Source: Lactifluus volemus (taxonomy: Eukaryota; Basidiomycota; Agaricomycetes; Russulales; Russulaceae). Taken from it: a stretch of 64,000 nt of DNA. The position numbers and the translations under genes are program-made. The stretch is taken from positions 248,001 through 312,000 of the forward strand of contig WTXI01000019.1 in assembly GCA_022376515.1 (NCBI GenBank), in the 5' to 3' direction. Below the pieces are notes generated by a model, which did no database searches, was not told the origin of the DNA, and saw only the letters and a program-made list of their open reading frames with translations. Shown here piece after piece: positions 45,928 to 56,678 of the stretch; positions within the stretch are counted from its first letter, which is position 1, and each line of letters opens with the position of its first letter.

Positions 45928-46956
45928 ATGTCCTCCCCCATTACCACCGATCAACCAACCTATCCAACTGGAGAGTCCACCCATCATGATAATTCTTGCA
46001 ACGAGTCACCCAATGGATCTCAACACTATCGCTTCGAACAGGGCCCTCCTCAGCGTCGGCGTGTCAACCCTGAAAGCCTAGCTGCTCGCCTTGGTCCTGA
46101 GCTTGTAGCTGAGATGGAAAAGTATATCATTCCGGGAAGGATTGAGATGCCGCCGTTCAGCATTCGTAAATCAAGTTTGACATCGACAGGCGACACATTT
46201 ATGAAGTCTCGCCCCTCCACCAGCCTTTCCAGAACCTAGGAAGCGCAGAGCTGCAGCCGCAGCATCAGTAATCACGTCTTCGTTTTTGAAACGCACTCAC
46301 GCCTCCACGAAGAAAAAAGGCAGACAAAAGCGACGGGAACGCCGACCATCCTCGGCAGACCCCGATAATCCCTCGCTTCTCGAACCTGAGCTGGACGTCA
46401 GTAGCCTGAAGGGCGATGTTGTTACCCGTAAATTGTTTCTTTCCTGAAACGCCTCCGAGTCTTGTTTAACTTCCGATGTTAGCTGTACACATTTTCTTGG
46501 CCAGTTTCCCATGTTTAGCTCTGAAGAGACAGAACCGGAATCCGATTTTACACCCTGCCACTCTGTCTCATCTCTTCTCGACTTGGGCCCCTCGACCTCT
46601 ACACCCTCACTTTCGACGTCTTGTTCAATGTCGTCAACGCATTCTTCGCCCCGCGAGGTGACGGAGCCCCGACCAAAAAAGGTTCTACCACTGTCTTCGG
46701 AAGAGCGAAAGGCGCACTATGTGTGGTTAGATGGGATTATAGGACCTGCGTCTGGAATCCAAGAAAGCATAGGCACGTCCAAAGCTTTCATGGAACATCA
46801 ACGCGACGTCTACTATGATCGTCTTTGTCGCATCGCTGAACATTCTACGAAGGTGACGCGCTCGCAGCCTTCCAATGAGTTCTTGTCCTGGCTAGGAAGT
46901 GCACCACCTTCTCAGGCCAAGATATCACCCACTACGTCCCATACCTGGAAGAGATA
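45928..46956 (+). CDS. Hypothetical Ser-rich protein
   Basis: Three reading segments suggest a small spliced gene. The first starts at 45928 (MSSPITTDQPTYPTGEST) and includes NPESLAARLGPELVAEMEKY. The middle segment has a basic stretch, KKKGRQKRRERRPSSADPDN. The last (46511-46956) runs through SSEERKAHYVWLDGIIG and MEHQRDVYYDRLCRIAEH to LSWLGSAPPSQ. Frames change between segments at AG/GT-compatible places, but I did not fix the introns. The basic patch could be a nuclear localisation signal. No family recognised; this could also be a decayed copy, given its surroundings. Confidence 0.4.
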
Positions 46957-47147
46957 GGCAAATGAGTGCCAAAGCTGATGAAGACTGAATAGGACATATC
47001 AGTTGGAAAAGGGGTACTGTACACTACTTGAACAACCCTTCGATCAGACCATCTCACACGTTGATGAGAATTGCGATGCCCATCTCTAATAGCCAATTCT
47101 ATTGACCACTTCAGTTGTATAACTGGTGTCACGTGATAAGGAGTATT

Positions 47148-47777
47148 ATGGCAAAGTCTGATGTCACTTTGTTGGTAACTGTTTCAAATACAGTACTGGA
47201 CTCAGAACCAATGAATCCAAATTTCCCCCCTTCCCCCATGGCTGCTCCTGCTCCTGCTCCTGGCCTTGCACAGCTCCAAGCAGCTGTCCAAGGAATTGTC
47301 AATGTTCTTGGCAATGTTGAACCCATTGTACAGGAGCTTGCTGCAATGCCAGGGCAGCTCCATGCACTTCAGGTGGCTTTTGGAGAATTTCAGGAGGCAC
47401 TTGGGGAGCTTCGGAATCGGTATGAGTGCATTTTATTCTCTGATTGTCCTTCACCTCACCTCACCTCAGGATGGATCAAATCCCAATGCAGTTGTATAAT
47501 GCAACTGCAAATGACGAAACCCTCATCCACTACCCCCCTGACATTGAGCCAGGGGATGACCTGCCTCAATTTAAAGGGCAATTAAGGTCACTCACTGGTA
47601 AGCTGACTACTAAGCTCAGTAAAAGGTGCTACAAAGATGAGTCACTGATCCATTGCAGTTGCTCAATGCAATGCATTGATCAACCGCCTGGGGATAGATC
47701 CTGTACCTGCACATCATAATCTCAGGCGGAGACGACAGCACATCATGGAGTATCTTGGATGTGCCATGCGGGCATGA
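47148..47777 (+). CDS. Mug135-like protein
   Basis: The start at 47148 (MAKSDVTLLVTVSNTVLDSE) or at the later MNPNFPPSPM leads into a Pro/Ala microsatellite (PAPAPG). A helical segment follows (LAQLQAAVQGIVNVLGNVEP, then FGEFQEALGELRNR). After a short intron comes MDQIPMQLYNATANDETLIH. After a second come NALINRLGIDP and RRRRQHIMEYLGCAMRA, stop 47775-47777. The combination of an N-terminal helix, an IRMYNxT-like strand and a C-terminal RR-x-Q-xx-Y-LG-C helix resembles Mug135-like proteins, which are expanded in mushrooms and of unknown function. Frame and splice sites look intact, unlike the surrounding fragments. Confidence 0.65.
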
Positions 47778-48199
47778 AGACTTTTGGGAAACAAGACCTG
47801 TTTGTATTTGACCCGGCTCATTTCTGCTGCGACTACTTCAACTCTGACGCTCACACCCTGTGTTGGGGTTCGTCATCCTTCTCATTGCCGACGGTCGAGC
47901 GTGCACTTGCGGAGATGGAGGGCGATGACGGCTCGGGGGCCGCCACGATGAGCATGGGGGTGGGCCTAGGCCGGCGCTCGGGCCCACCGATTGTTTCATT
48001 CGCTTATTCTTTTTCCTTCTCCTTGTGTTGGCATTTCATCGCCTCTTCATTAGATCTGGCACATTCTTTCGCGCTGACGCACTTCACTTTGTTGACACTC
48101 TCTTGGACGAAGCTCTCCGTTTATCCTTAGCACTATCTGATCACGTCGACGCTCACGCACCTCTCAACCACACTGCTGGACCTTCCTCTTCTGCGTCAA
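47778..48199. other. Unassigned sequence
   Basis: A plus-strand frame at 48025-48219 reads RADALHFVDTLLDEALRLSL, which looks helical and could be an exon fragment of an unidentified gene. Nothing else is recognisable. Confidence 0.3.
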
Positions 48200-48720
48200 C
48201 TGCGAGTGTCAGACAGTGACTGAGTGGGCCAGCGAGGCCGCAGCTGGCGGTGAGGACACGTCGACGGGGCTACGGAAGATGCCGCGTGGGTCGCGGTTGG
48301 CACGTTGCGCGTTCTCGTCGTAGTTCTTCGCCAAAAGGCTTGTTCTGGCGTCGGGTTGTTGAGCGGTGGAAGCGGGTTCGGCTGTGCCAGAAATAACAGT
48401 CAACTCTCGTGCAAGTGAAAACAATGCGATATAGAGGGGCACGTACTTTGGGACCTTGGTCTGGCACGAGTGCCGCATAAAGCTTTCGAGCACCTGTTTC
48501 GCTCTCTTCATCAGCTCCGGCCTCAAATGAGAGATCGCGCTCCCAAGCTTCCCCCCACGCTTTCGCGTCAAAACCGTCACGTAGTACCGCAAATTTTCCC
48601 CAACTGTCCCACCCAGCAGGTACAACGATATGGTCACGGTCGAGCGTGTTTGGTTTGTGCGAAAACGGAAAATGGGTTGTGTGCTGATGCGGCCGTGCCG
48701 TCAAGTAAGCCGTCGGATGC
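48200..48720 (-). pseudogene. Fragment of dynein light intermediate chain
   Basis: The minus strand reads NTLDRDHIVVPAGWDSWGKF, AVLRDGFDAKAWGEAWERDL and LVPDQGPK. After a GTACGT...CACAG intron it gives PNPLPPLNNPTPEQAF, then AKNYDENAQRANRDPRGIF. This is the middle-to-C-terminal part of fungal dynein light intermediate chain, which links dynein to cargo adaptors. The N-terminal GTPase-like part with the P-loop is not upstream. A 1-nt loss occurs near 48320. It is a truncated gene copy. Confidence 0.75.
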
Positions 48721-48819
48721 CGGGGCGGGAGGCACGAAGAGGACCTCCAATGCACATTGGCGTAAGACATTGGGTGTTGTTGGTTGTGTGGTCGTGTAGA
48801 AGAGTAGACGAAAGGAGTC

Positions 48820-48945
48820 GTGGCAAGGAAGGAAATGAGATTGAGGACAAATCGAGACGTCGTAGACACGGTGCGGATCCGTTCAAGAATGTATCGGGAA
48901 GAAGAAACTCGTCATAAGGTAAATGAAACCAAAGCTGCGCCATCT
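48820..48945 (-). pseudogene. Fragment of a mushroom F-box/LRR-type gene
   Basis: Reads LPYDEFLLPDTFLNGSAP then CLRRLDLSSISFPSLPRLLS on the minus strand. The SAPxLRxLxLxxIxFPxLPxLLLS pattern is the signature repeat of the F-box-associated LRR proteins abundant in agaricomycetes. Only about 40 residues remain, abutting the dynein fragment. Confidence 0.7.
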
Positions 48946-49914
48946 GCGACGAGTGGGGGGTTTAAATAGAAAATATAGTAGTTGACGGCCAGTCAAGGGA
49001 GGATGGTGCCTTGCAGCGTACTGGATGATGCAGGGAGGGGCTCCGCGGATGGTTCAGTATAATGCTGGAGGTGTGCCTGCCCTACGTGGCAGAGAAAATC
49101 AGCGCTGGAGGAGGGTGCAATACAAAGTAGAGCGCAAACCTGGCGAAGAAGGCAGCGTTACGAATTCACTTTCGATACTCACGGCGATACCTGAGGTCGA
49201 CCTCGGCATGGAGTGCGTCTCTTCTCTAATCCTCCAAATCTCTTTCTGTTGGGATGCCGCGCTTGAAATTGGAATGGATGAAATCACGCTGAGCGGTGAG
49301 TTTGTGTGCCATGGACGCCAACGCCGCCCGGCGATGCAAAGCGACTTGTAAGGCCTTCCGAGATAAACGCACCCATATATGGAGTTGGCGAATGTGGTGG
49401 TGATAAACCTGGGAACGGGCCGGATGGTGGGAGGTAGTCTGTGTGGGTGGGGGATGGCCTGCAGAAGGGCAAGGCATAAGGGTGCTCTGCACGAGCACGG
49501 GGGAGCACGGCAGAAGGAACCGATGGGGGGTGGTTGTAGAGAGTTTCGTGGGAGGGGTCAGAAACTTGGTGTTGATCGTGTGGTCGGAATAAGGCTCAGG
49601 ACACGAAGGGAGCTGCGACGATGACCATAAGCGACTGGGCTCGCATCAGAAGAAGAGTCGATGGAGTGAGGCGGAGTAGCATGTTGTGGTGGCCGATGGG
49701 GCGATTCGGCAGGGGCTGTATTGAGCTGCGCTGGTCGCCGAGAAGTGCTCTGACGAGACATGGTGACGGCTCGGGCGTTTAATACAAGCAAGGTCGAGGC
49801 CGACAACGTCGGCATTTCTAGTCACAAATAGTCCGCGTTATTGATATATAAGAATTGAATTGATTCAATTTACTGTAAGCGACTAAAACTGGGCATGAGT
49901 GACTTTGGATCCTT
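48946..49914. other. Unassigned sequence with small ORFs
   Basis: A minus-strand frame at 49284-49508 (PTPYMGAFISEGLTSRFA) and a Ser/Pro-rich one at 49558-49815 could be exons of one gene. I cannot join them convincingly or name them. No repeat structure seen. Confidence 0.3.
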
Positions 49915-50130
49915 CTACGCCCAATCTCAAGTCTACGAGTATGTCATCTGCCACTCGATTCTATCTTCCTCCTGTATTATAGGTGACCATTACTCTGTCA
50001 ACACAAAACTAAAATAAAAACAGGCCAAGAAATTGACTGACCAATATTCGATTGTTCGGGGCCCCTCTGTAATATGTGCATTAAGGTGACGGAGGAAGAG
50101 GACAGAAAGATGGCCGATCGCTGGCAAAAA
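49915..50130 (+). repeat. Dispersed repeat, copy 1
   Basis: Shares long identical stretches, in the same orientation, with 59024-59300: CGCCCAATCTCAAGTCTACG, TGTCATCTGCCACTCGATTC, GGGCCCCTCTGTAATATGT and GATGGCCGATCGCTGGCA. This copy lacks about 50 bases in the middle that the other copy has. It lies just left of duplication copy B. Confidence 0.85.
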
Positions 50131-50216
50131 GATACTTACGGTATCCACCTATCACATTAGGTTCGAGCCCGGATTGAGCAAGAGATCTTTGATCCTGGAC
50201 ACGCTCCGTCGCTCGA

Positions 50217-50672
50217 AGCCGCTAATTGACCATCGACGACCAACTCTCGGCCGGCTAACGGTAACGATAACGGCAACGTGATCGCAATATTGGATGCCGA
50301 CGGCAAAAATTGACCAGTTTCATCTCTTATTAGGTCGACTGGAAGGGGAACAATAGCAACCCTTCGATTGTCTTCCGCATTGTCGCTGTGCTTGCGTCTG
50401 TGTACGGCAACACTACCAAAAGAGTCACTCTTCCCGGGTTACAAAGGTGAAGAAGGATCCGCGTGACAGTCCTTTGATGGTCTTCATCTTCGCAAGAAAA
50501 GTCGGAATCATAATAAGATAATAACGCTTCGCTCTCCGGTGGTCTTGTCTGTCCTAGTCGTACCTCTTGAAATGGGCAAATCTGACCAACGTGGTCGGGA
50601 TAAGTATCGAGACGATTGAATAATAGTGTTACCCACCAATGGTTTCCGCAAGAAATGAGACTGGAAGGAGTA
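50217..50672 (-). pseudogene. 5' fragment of the Ser/Pro-rich gene (start of duplication copy B)
   Basis: Corresponds to the first exons of the gene at 34.3-37.3 kb: ESEALLSYY, EDEDHQRTVTR and a decayed equivalent of VHRRKHSDNAEDNRR. The original start context CCATGGGTGGG reads CCATTGGTGGG here, so the ATG is lost. It breaks off at 50217, and the rest of the gene is absent. Confidence 0.88.
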
Positions 50673-50817
50673 TTAGGACGTTGGTAGACGCATGGCGTTA
50701 TCAAGCAAATGACGCCTGTGTGTGTGTGATGTGATGATATCTCTGCCCTTGTTTGGTCGCATTTGACAATTTGTATTCTTACACAGCACAGTAATCAATT
50801 CAATTTACCCTCCCCGC

Positions 50818-53533
50818 CTACCAGTCCATCCTTCCCGAACTGCGCAAGGGGATCTTTTTCCCCTTATATCCAAATCCATCAAGCCATGGCCATACCTCAC
50901 TGCGCCGCTGCTCGAACTTTTCCACTACCTCCAACTTCTGCAGTGTCAGCCCGATGTCATCCAGTCCATTCAGTAAACAGTGTCTCCGGAATGGATCCGT
51001 CGTGAATCGAATCGCTGATTTCCCATTTGGTCGCCGTACTTCCTGCTTCTCCAGATCAACTTCCAGCTCCAGACCAGCCTCTGCATCCTCCGCGAGTGCC
51101 CTACATTCCTCCTCAGACAGCGTGACGGGCAACATGCCATTCTGCATCGTGTTGTTTCGGAAAATGTCGGCAAAGCTCGGTGCGATGATGCAGCGGATTC
51201 CAAAGTCGTTTCTGTATTGCCGACGGTTAATTAAGCATACAGTCGTTACAGTACTGACGACGACTTACAAACTCCAAGGCGCATGCTCCCGGGAACTGCC
51301 GCAGCCGAAATTCTTACCCGTGCAGACCAAGATCTTCGCACGATTGTATGGTGCACGGTTCAGCACGAAGTCGGTGTCTTCGCCTGTATGAGGATCTTTT
51401 CTCAGCGTGTAAAATACCGCATTGGCAAGACCGGAACGCTTGAGTGTCTTGAGGAACTGTTTAGGGATAATCATGTCGGTATCCACATTTTCAATGTGAA
51501 GGGGCGCAGCGATGCCAGACACAACCGTGAACTTGGCAACGCTAGATAATGTCTCGCTGGGGGGTAGTTCCTTCGGCTTTGATGACGTGTCAGATTGCGC
51601 GCGCTTCTCTGGTTCCGGTGGCGGCAACACAGGATCCGTCAAAAAGTCGAACGCATTGGCAGTCTTCAGGTTGACACCAGAATTGAGATCAACTCCCAAC
51701 AACTTGCGCACGTCTGTCAATTTTCCTGTCATGGCTGCCGCCGCAGCCATAGCTGGGCTGACAAGGTGTGTCCGGCCACCGGCACCTTGGCGACCTTCGA
51801 AATTGCGATTGCTGGTGCTGGCACATCGCTGCCCGGGAGAGAGCTGGTCAGGATTCATGCCTAAACACATGGAACAGCCCGCCTCGCGCCAATCAAACCC
51901 AGCACGCTTGAAGACGACGTCGAGACCCTCAGCTTCTGCGTGTTGCTTGACGAGACCGGAACCTGGAACAATCATCGCATGAACGTTCGGCGCAACCTTT
52001 GCATCGGGTCCTGCAGCCAAAACAATCTTAGCCGCAGACCGCAAGTCCTCGATCCGACTATTTGTGCAGGAGCCGATGAAAACCTTGTCTAGCACGATAT
52101 CCTCCATGCGCATATTTGGACTAAGTCCCATGTACTTCAGCGAACGCTCAACAGAAGAGCGCCTAACTGGATCAGCAATCAAGGCAGGGTCTGGAACGAC
52201 TCCCGTGATGGGTATCACGTCCTGAGGAGAGGTTCCCCAGGTGACTGTGGGAACAATGTCCTCTGCACGGATGCTGACTTGTTCATCGAAGTGTGCCCCC
52301 TCGTCCGATTGTAAGGTCTTCCAATAGGCAAGAGCGCGGTCCCAAGCTTCGCCTTTCGGAGCCAATGGCCGATTGCGGATGTAGTTGAATGTGACTTCAT
52401 CAGGAGCAACCATGCCGGCACGAGCGCCGGCCTCGATGCTCATGTTGCAGACACTCATGCGAGCTTCCATGCTAAATTCACGGAAGACGGAGCCTGCATA
52501 CTCGATTACGCAACCTGTCCCCCCGGCAGTGCCAATAACACCAATGATATGTAGGATGACGTCCTTGGAAGTTACGCCCTCGAGTAGTTCGCCGTCCACA
52601 GTAATTCGCATATTCTTTGCCTTTTTCTGCAGAAGAGTCTGGGTGGCGAGGACATGTTCGACTTCTGACGTCCCGATTCCAAACGCAAGCGAGCCAAATG
52701 CCCCATGCGCTATGGGGATTGACAATCAGAAGATAGGCCTCTTTGCTAACAAGGTGTTAGGCTTACTTGAGGTGTGGGAGTCACCACAAACGCAGGTAAT
52801 GCCTGGGAGCTGATAAAAATATAAGCAGAGACCAAACGAGGGCGTAATGGTTGCATACCGTAAAGCCCTGTTCGGGACCGATGATATGTACGATACCTGG
52901 AACGGGAGCTGAGCAAGCGCGTGGTAATGGGCGCCAATGAGTCGCGTTTACCTTGACGTCTATCAGTCATGCCAAAATAGGTAAGGCCGAACTCCTTGAC
53001 ATTCTCCTCGAGAGCTATGGATTGAGCACGAGAATCTGGCTCGGTGATAAATGATTCAATTGAGGTGAAATTTTTCCTCGAATCAGTGCTATATATTTCC
53101 ATTCACTGTTGAGTGAAAACCATTGTGGCAGGAAGAGCGTACGGGACGTTGTGGTCCACCGTGGCCAGTGTGCAATCAGGACGACGCACAGGCCGACTAG
53201 CATTCCGCCTAAACTCCGAGCGTTGAATGATGGTGCCATAATAGATCGATTGTACAGAAGTTACACTCACAATCCTTCAAACGCCTGAGGGCTGGTGACC
53301 TCATGCACGAGATGCCTAGAGCCAATATGACGACGCGTCCGGCATGAACGGCTTTCAGCGAGAGTATACCCACCGATCTATATAAATCAGTGCGAGACCA
53401 TCGTCTTGTGCGTCGCTTGAAGTTGGACGGAGATCAGTAATGAGCTGATGCTGTTGTCCAGAATCACGTACATGAGATGGTCGTCCCAAATTTTGTCATA
53501 CAGTGTGCGCGGTTTGGAAATTTGTCCTGGCAT
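50818..53533 (-). CDS. leu1: 3-isopropylmalate dehydratase (Leu1), intact copy B
   Basis: Catalyses the second step of leucine synthesis (2- to 3-isopropylmalate) using a [4Fe-4S] cluster. Start 53533; early exons give [18 protein letters not shown], then [11 protein letters not shown] and [15 protein letters not shown]. Then come [31 protein letters not shown] and a 486-codon open exon with [13 protein letters not shown]. Cluster ligands are visible as [12 protein letters not shown] and CSMCLGMN. A Ser/Pro linker ([17 protein letters not shown]) joins the swivel domain: [18 protein letters not shown] and [14 protein letters not shown]. The protein ends near [10 protein letters not shown] with the stop at 50820-50818. 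Length and order match fused fungal Leu1. No frameshift was seen. It is divergent from rpl29 at 246 bp, and its promoter should lie in that gap. Confidence 0.97.
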
Positions 53534-53779
53534 GGTGATGATGAGTAGGGAAGGCTTATTGCAATTGCGATGAACCAGAGAATCGAGAAAGCTGGGGCTT
53601 TTAAGGCTCAAGACGGCATTCCTGGTCCGCTTTCCCCGCGTTTACCTGCCTCGGCCGATCGGTTCCAAGCCCCGATTCATAACGCGGGAATATATTTGTA
53701 AACTGTACAGTTCTTCCGCTACCCCCACGATTGTAGACCGACACCGCCAACTTCAAGGCGGCAGCAAAACACAAGAACG
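53534..53779. promoter_or_regulatory. Putative bidirectional promoter, leu1 copy B / rpl29
   Basis: 246 bp between divergent starts. The first 60 bp are duplicated upstream of leu1 copy A; the rest, including a CCGCTTTCCCCGCG segment, is unique to copy B. Copy A therefore lacks the right three quarters of this region, so the two leu1 copies may be expressed differently. Confidence 0.5.
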
Positions 53780-54177
53780 ATGGCCAAGTCTAAGAAGTGC
53801 GCACACTCAAACCCACAGCTCAATGTCGAAAGCTTACACCCATCTCTAGCCATACCAACCACAACCAGAATAAAAAGGCTCACCGTAATGGCATCAAGAA
53901 GCCAAAGTCTGCGGGTCGCACACGCTCGATGAAGGGTGTACGTTTCTGTTTCTGTGTCACACACTAAATGATGCTCATATCCTTCCTTTGTGTTATGTTA
54001 GATGGATGCGAAGGTATTGCTCTTGCACTAGTCGTGGCCTGTTACTCAACCCAGTTCTCAGTTCCGACGCAACGCCTTGTATTCGCTCGTCGGCTCGGTG
54101 AGTACATTGTTTATGGTGGTTTTCTCGTTCTTATTGTATCGCAGCGAAAAGCACGGGCGGAAGGCAAAGAGACATGA
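53780..54177 (+). CDS. rpl29: 60S ribosomal protein eL29
   Basis: A small basic protein of the large ribosomal subunit. Exons: MAKSK with the first two bases of an Asn codon, then HTNHNQNKKAHRNGIKKPKS and AGRTRSMKG, then MDAK, FRRNALYSLVGS and RKARAEGKET with the stop at 54175-54177. Introns begin GTGCGC, GTACGT, GTATTG and GTGAGT. The first exon of only 17 coding bases is typical of fungal ribosomal protein genes. No copy survives next to leu1 copy A. Confidence 0.96.
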
Positions 54178-54210
54178 TTTGACTTAGGTTACGCCTTTCG
54201 TCGGCGACGC

Positions 54211-56610
54211 TTAGCCCATATTCGACTTGTTTTTGTTGTAATACAACCCCGTCACGCATACATGATTATGCCTAGGCAACCATACAAGCAAAAAGCATTC
54301 AAAAACACTTATAAAACTGCCTGCCTGCTGCTTTCCATTTACTCTAGAACAAATTGTTCTCGGTGTTATCCTACATGGGTACTCGTCCAGTGCTCTCATC
54401 CTCCTTCGATGGTCGACTCCCTGAAGCCTCTGTTCATGGCAGCATTCCGCTCCAGCGTGGCGCGCAACCGCAACGCCTCGAAACACTGGTCAGTCGGACC
54501 GTTAGGAATAGTGGCGCCAAACATACCGCAGCGTCCTCCACTGGCATAGCACCCTTTGCCATGTTGTGTTTACCTGGCCGTGGTCTTCTTGAGAATGGCC
54601 GAATTGCCTTTGTGCCATTTTGCTGCTCAAGAAGTTTGAGGCATTCCTCGTCAGTTGCAACGTACCCTTCCAGCAGCGCGAAGAACTTGTGTCGCAGCAC
54701 GGTCTTGATACGTTCCAGGGCACGGCTGCTAAACCACCCGTCACGCTCCTAATATAATGATTTAGCACGATGAAAGGATTAACCGGATGCGCCTACGTTG
54801 CAACTTTCGCGAACGTCCTCCTCTTCCTCTATCATTCGTTTAAGCATGGGATCAGTGATATCACATAGCTGAAATGCAGCCGTCTCCGAAGAGAGGGTCA
54901 CGCCGTCAAAGATGTGTGATCTGGTTGTGGGATAGATTTAGCAACATTCTCAATCACGCATCGCATTAATGACCTTCGATCGTCACGAGCCTGTTCACCC
55001 AACGAGCGGTTCATGGAAGCAGCTAAAGTACGACTTTCCTGCCGTCGTGATACCACAGAGGCGCGACCGATCGGATGGTTGAGATTTCGGAAGTATAGCT
55101 TTTGGTAACTTGGCTTTCTAGTCAATATCGTGAAACGGTAGAGCGACACATGCTAACAATCTTGCCTGGGGATCTTGCCGCGGGTCGTAGCCAAATCGAA
55201 CCATGGTATCTCTCCATGGGCCATCTCCAAAGACATAGCAAGTTAACGGCAAAAGGACCTTTGAGCTGACAGTCACGGGCGTGAGAAATGTCCGAAGAAT
55301 CTGATGTATCGGGACGAACTTGTGAATTTCTCGAGCCTGGGCTGGAGTGAACTGGCTAAGTAGTGCAGCGCGAGTCCATATTGGTCGAGAACGAAAGTGC
55401 TTGCAAGTGATCACGCTGTTAGCTGAGCAGGTGAAATAAAGGCGAAGAGAGACTTTACCTCTTCCAGTCGCTGAACAAGCGTCTGATCATATTGGTTGCG
55501 CACTTCTTCAACGTTTGATGGAGGCTTGGTCGGGACCTTTGTCTCACACTTGAGCGCCACGCTCACCAGGTGGAACAGGCTGTACTCACGCCTTTCTCGG
55601 CAAACGAGACTGACGTTGGGCCGAAGCCCTTCCAGCGGGACTTGTTTATAAGTCTCTTCTTTTCTTCGCCCGTCCTCTCGTCTACGACAGTAGTAGTGAC
55701 GGACATTGGGTTTGATTTGAAACTGCGACCGAATAACAATAACAACCACCAAAGTTAATAAAACGCTAGAGGCCAGGATAGGACCACGCACTTGTAATTC
55801 TGAGGTATGCCTTGTCGGCTGAATATGGGAGGCGGGAAGAGGCGAAGGTTGCTTCGTTGATTTGAGTGCTGGGCTTCGGGATGTGCACGCCCTACTAGCT
55901 CAGGGTCAATATCGACGTCCATAGCAGACGGGTCGTCGACTGTGTAATCCTCCCTTTCCTGGGTGATTCGATATTCTCGTATACCTTCCACTGGAATGTC
56001 ATGCCAGAAGCAGGGGCGAGGCTGAGTACAAGCAAGAGAGGGGAAGCAAATACAGCACGAACCGTCAAGGGCGCTCATTGCTCTTCGAAGTTTGGAGAGA
56101 GGATCCTCTTGAGAGGGTTGGTACTGAAAGTCGGCCATACCTTAATCAGAAAGCCCTTCAGCCTATGCCTGTCGTGTGAGGGGTTCGAATATGCTCACTG
56201 CGAAATCTGGCCGTCTTTGGTATGACGCCAATGGCAACGGCGGTGTATTCCCCTACAATATCCTCCTTTCCCACTTCCTCTTTGTGCGATCCGTCGTCGG
56301 GAGGTGGAGGTTGTTTCAGCTTCCTCTTCACTACTTTCAGCAGTAAATTGTTCGTTGGGACGAGGTCGCCAAGCAGGGGATGTGAAAATGGGTTGTCTGG
56401 TCTGAGGTTTAACTCTAGTAGAGAATCTTCCCTCGGTGCGTTTCGCCTGAACGCTCTGTCGATGGACGATTGGCCGCCGAGCGAATGGACGGCTTTGGTA
56501 ACTGATTCTGGGCGAACATAACCAGGATATTCTATCGAGTAGAAGTGTGTTGTTGGAAGGTCATGAGCTTGTGCACTTGTCTGTGATACGGTAGATGTAG
56601 AGGCTTCCAT
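54211..56610 (-). CDS. tfc1: TFIIIC subunit Tfc1/Sfc1 (GTF3C5-like)
   Basis: TFIIIC binds the A and B boxes of tRNA genes for RNA polymerase III. The start at 56610 gives MEASTSTVSQTSAQAHDLP then FYSIEYPGYVRPESVTKAV. Barrel-domain pieces follow (LLELNLRPDNPFSHPLLGD; KVVKRKLKQPPPP; EYTAVAIGVIPKTARFRS). Later motifs are KSRWKGFGPTSVSFAEK, SRPIWTRAALLSQFTPAQAR, LLPLTCYVFGDGPWRDTMV and RFGYDPRQDPQARLYQKLYF. These last are hallmarks of the DNA-binding domain of the tau95 family. The C-terminal part is acidic and charged (MLKRMIEEEEDVRES) and ends around RRRMRALDEYP. The exact stop is uncertain (54211 without a further intron). An internal piece is duplicated at 40390-40832. Confidence 0.93.
54935..55402. 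repeat. Duplication copy B, second block (inside tfc1)
   Basis: Matches 40390-40832 in direct orientation and marks the right end of the duplicated unit. Similarity ends at GAAAGTGCTTGCA near 55402. Confidence 0.88.
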
Positions 56611-56678
56611 TGGTTCAAGATAAGATTGAATATGAGAACACGTCCTTATATTTAAACATGACGTAATGGTGGTCACTG

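Larger units (their letters stand above)
50215..53594. repeat. Tandem segmental duplication, copy B (main block)
   Basis: Direct match to 36865-40262. It begins in a truncated Ser/Pro-rich gene fragment and contains all of leu1 copy B. Similarity resumes at 54935-55402, which matches 40390-40832. The 1.34 kb between, holding rpl29 and the 3' part of tfc1, is missing from copy A. Confidence 0.9.

Noticed and set aside
50150..50200. GGTTCGAGCCC resembling a tRNA T-arm / pol III B box
   Set aside because: No matching acceptor stem, anticodon arm or A box at the right distance could be folded by eye. Treated as chance, or at most part of a SINE-like repeat.
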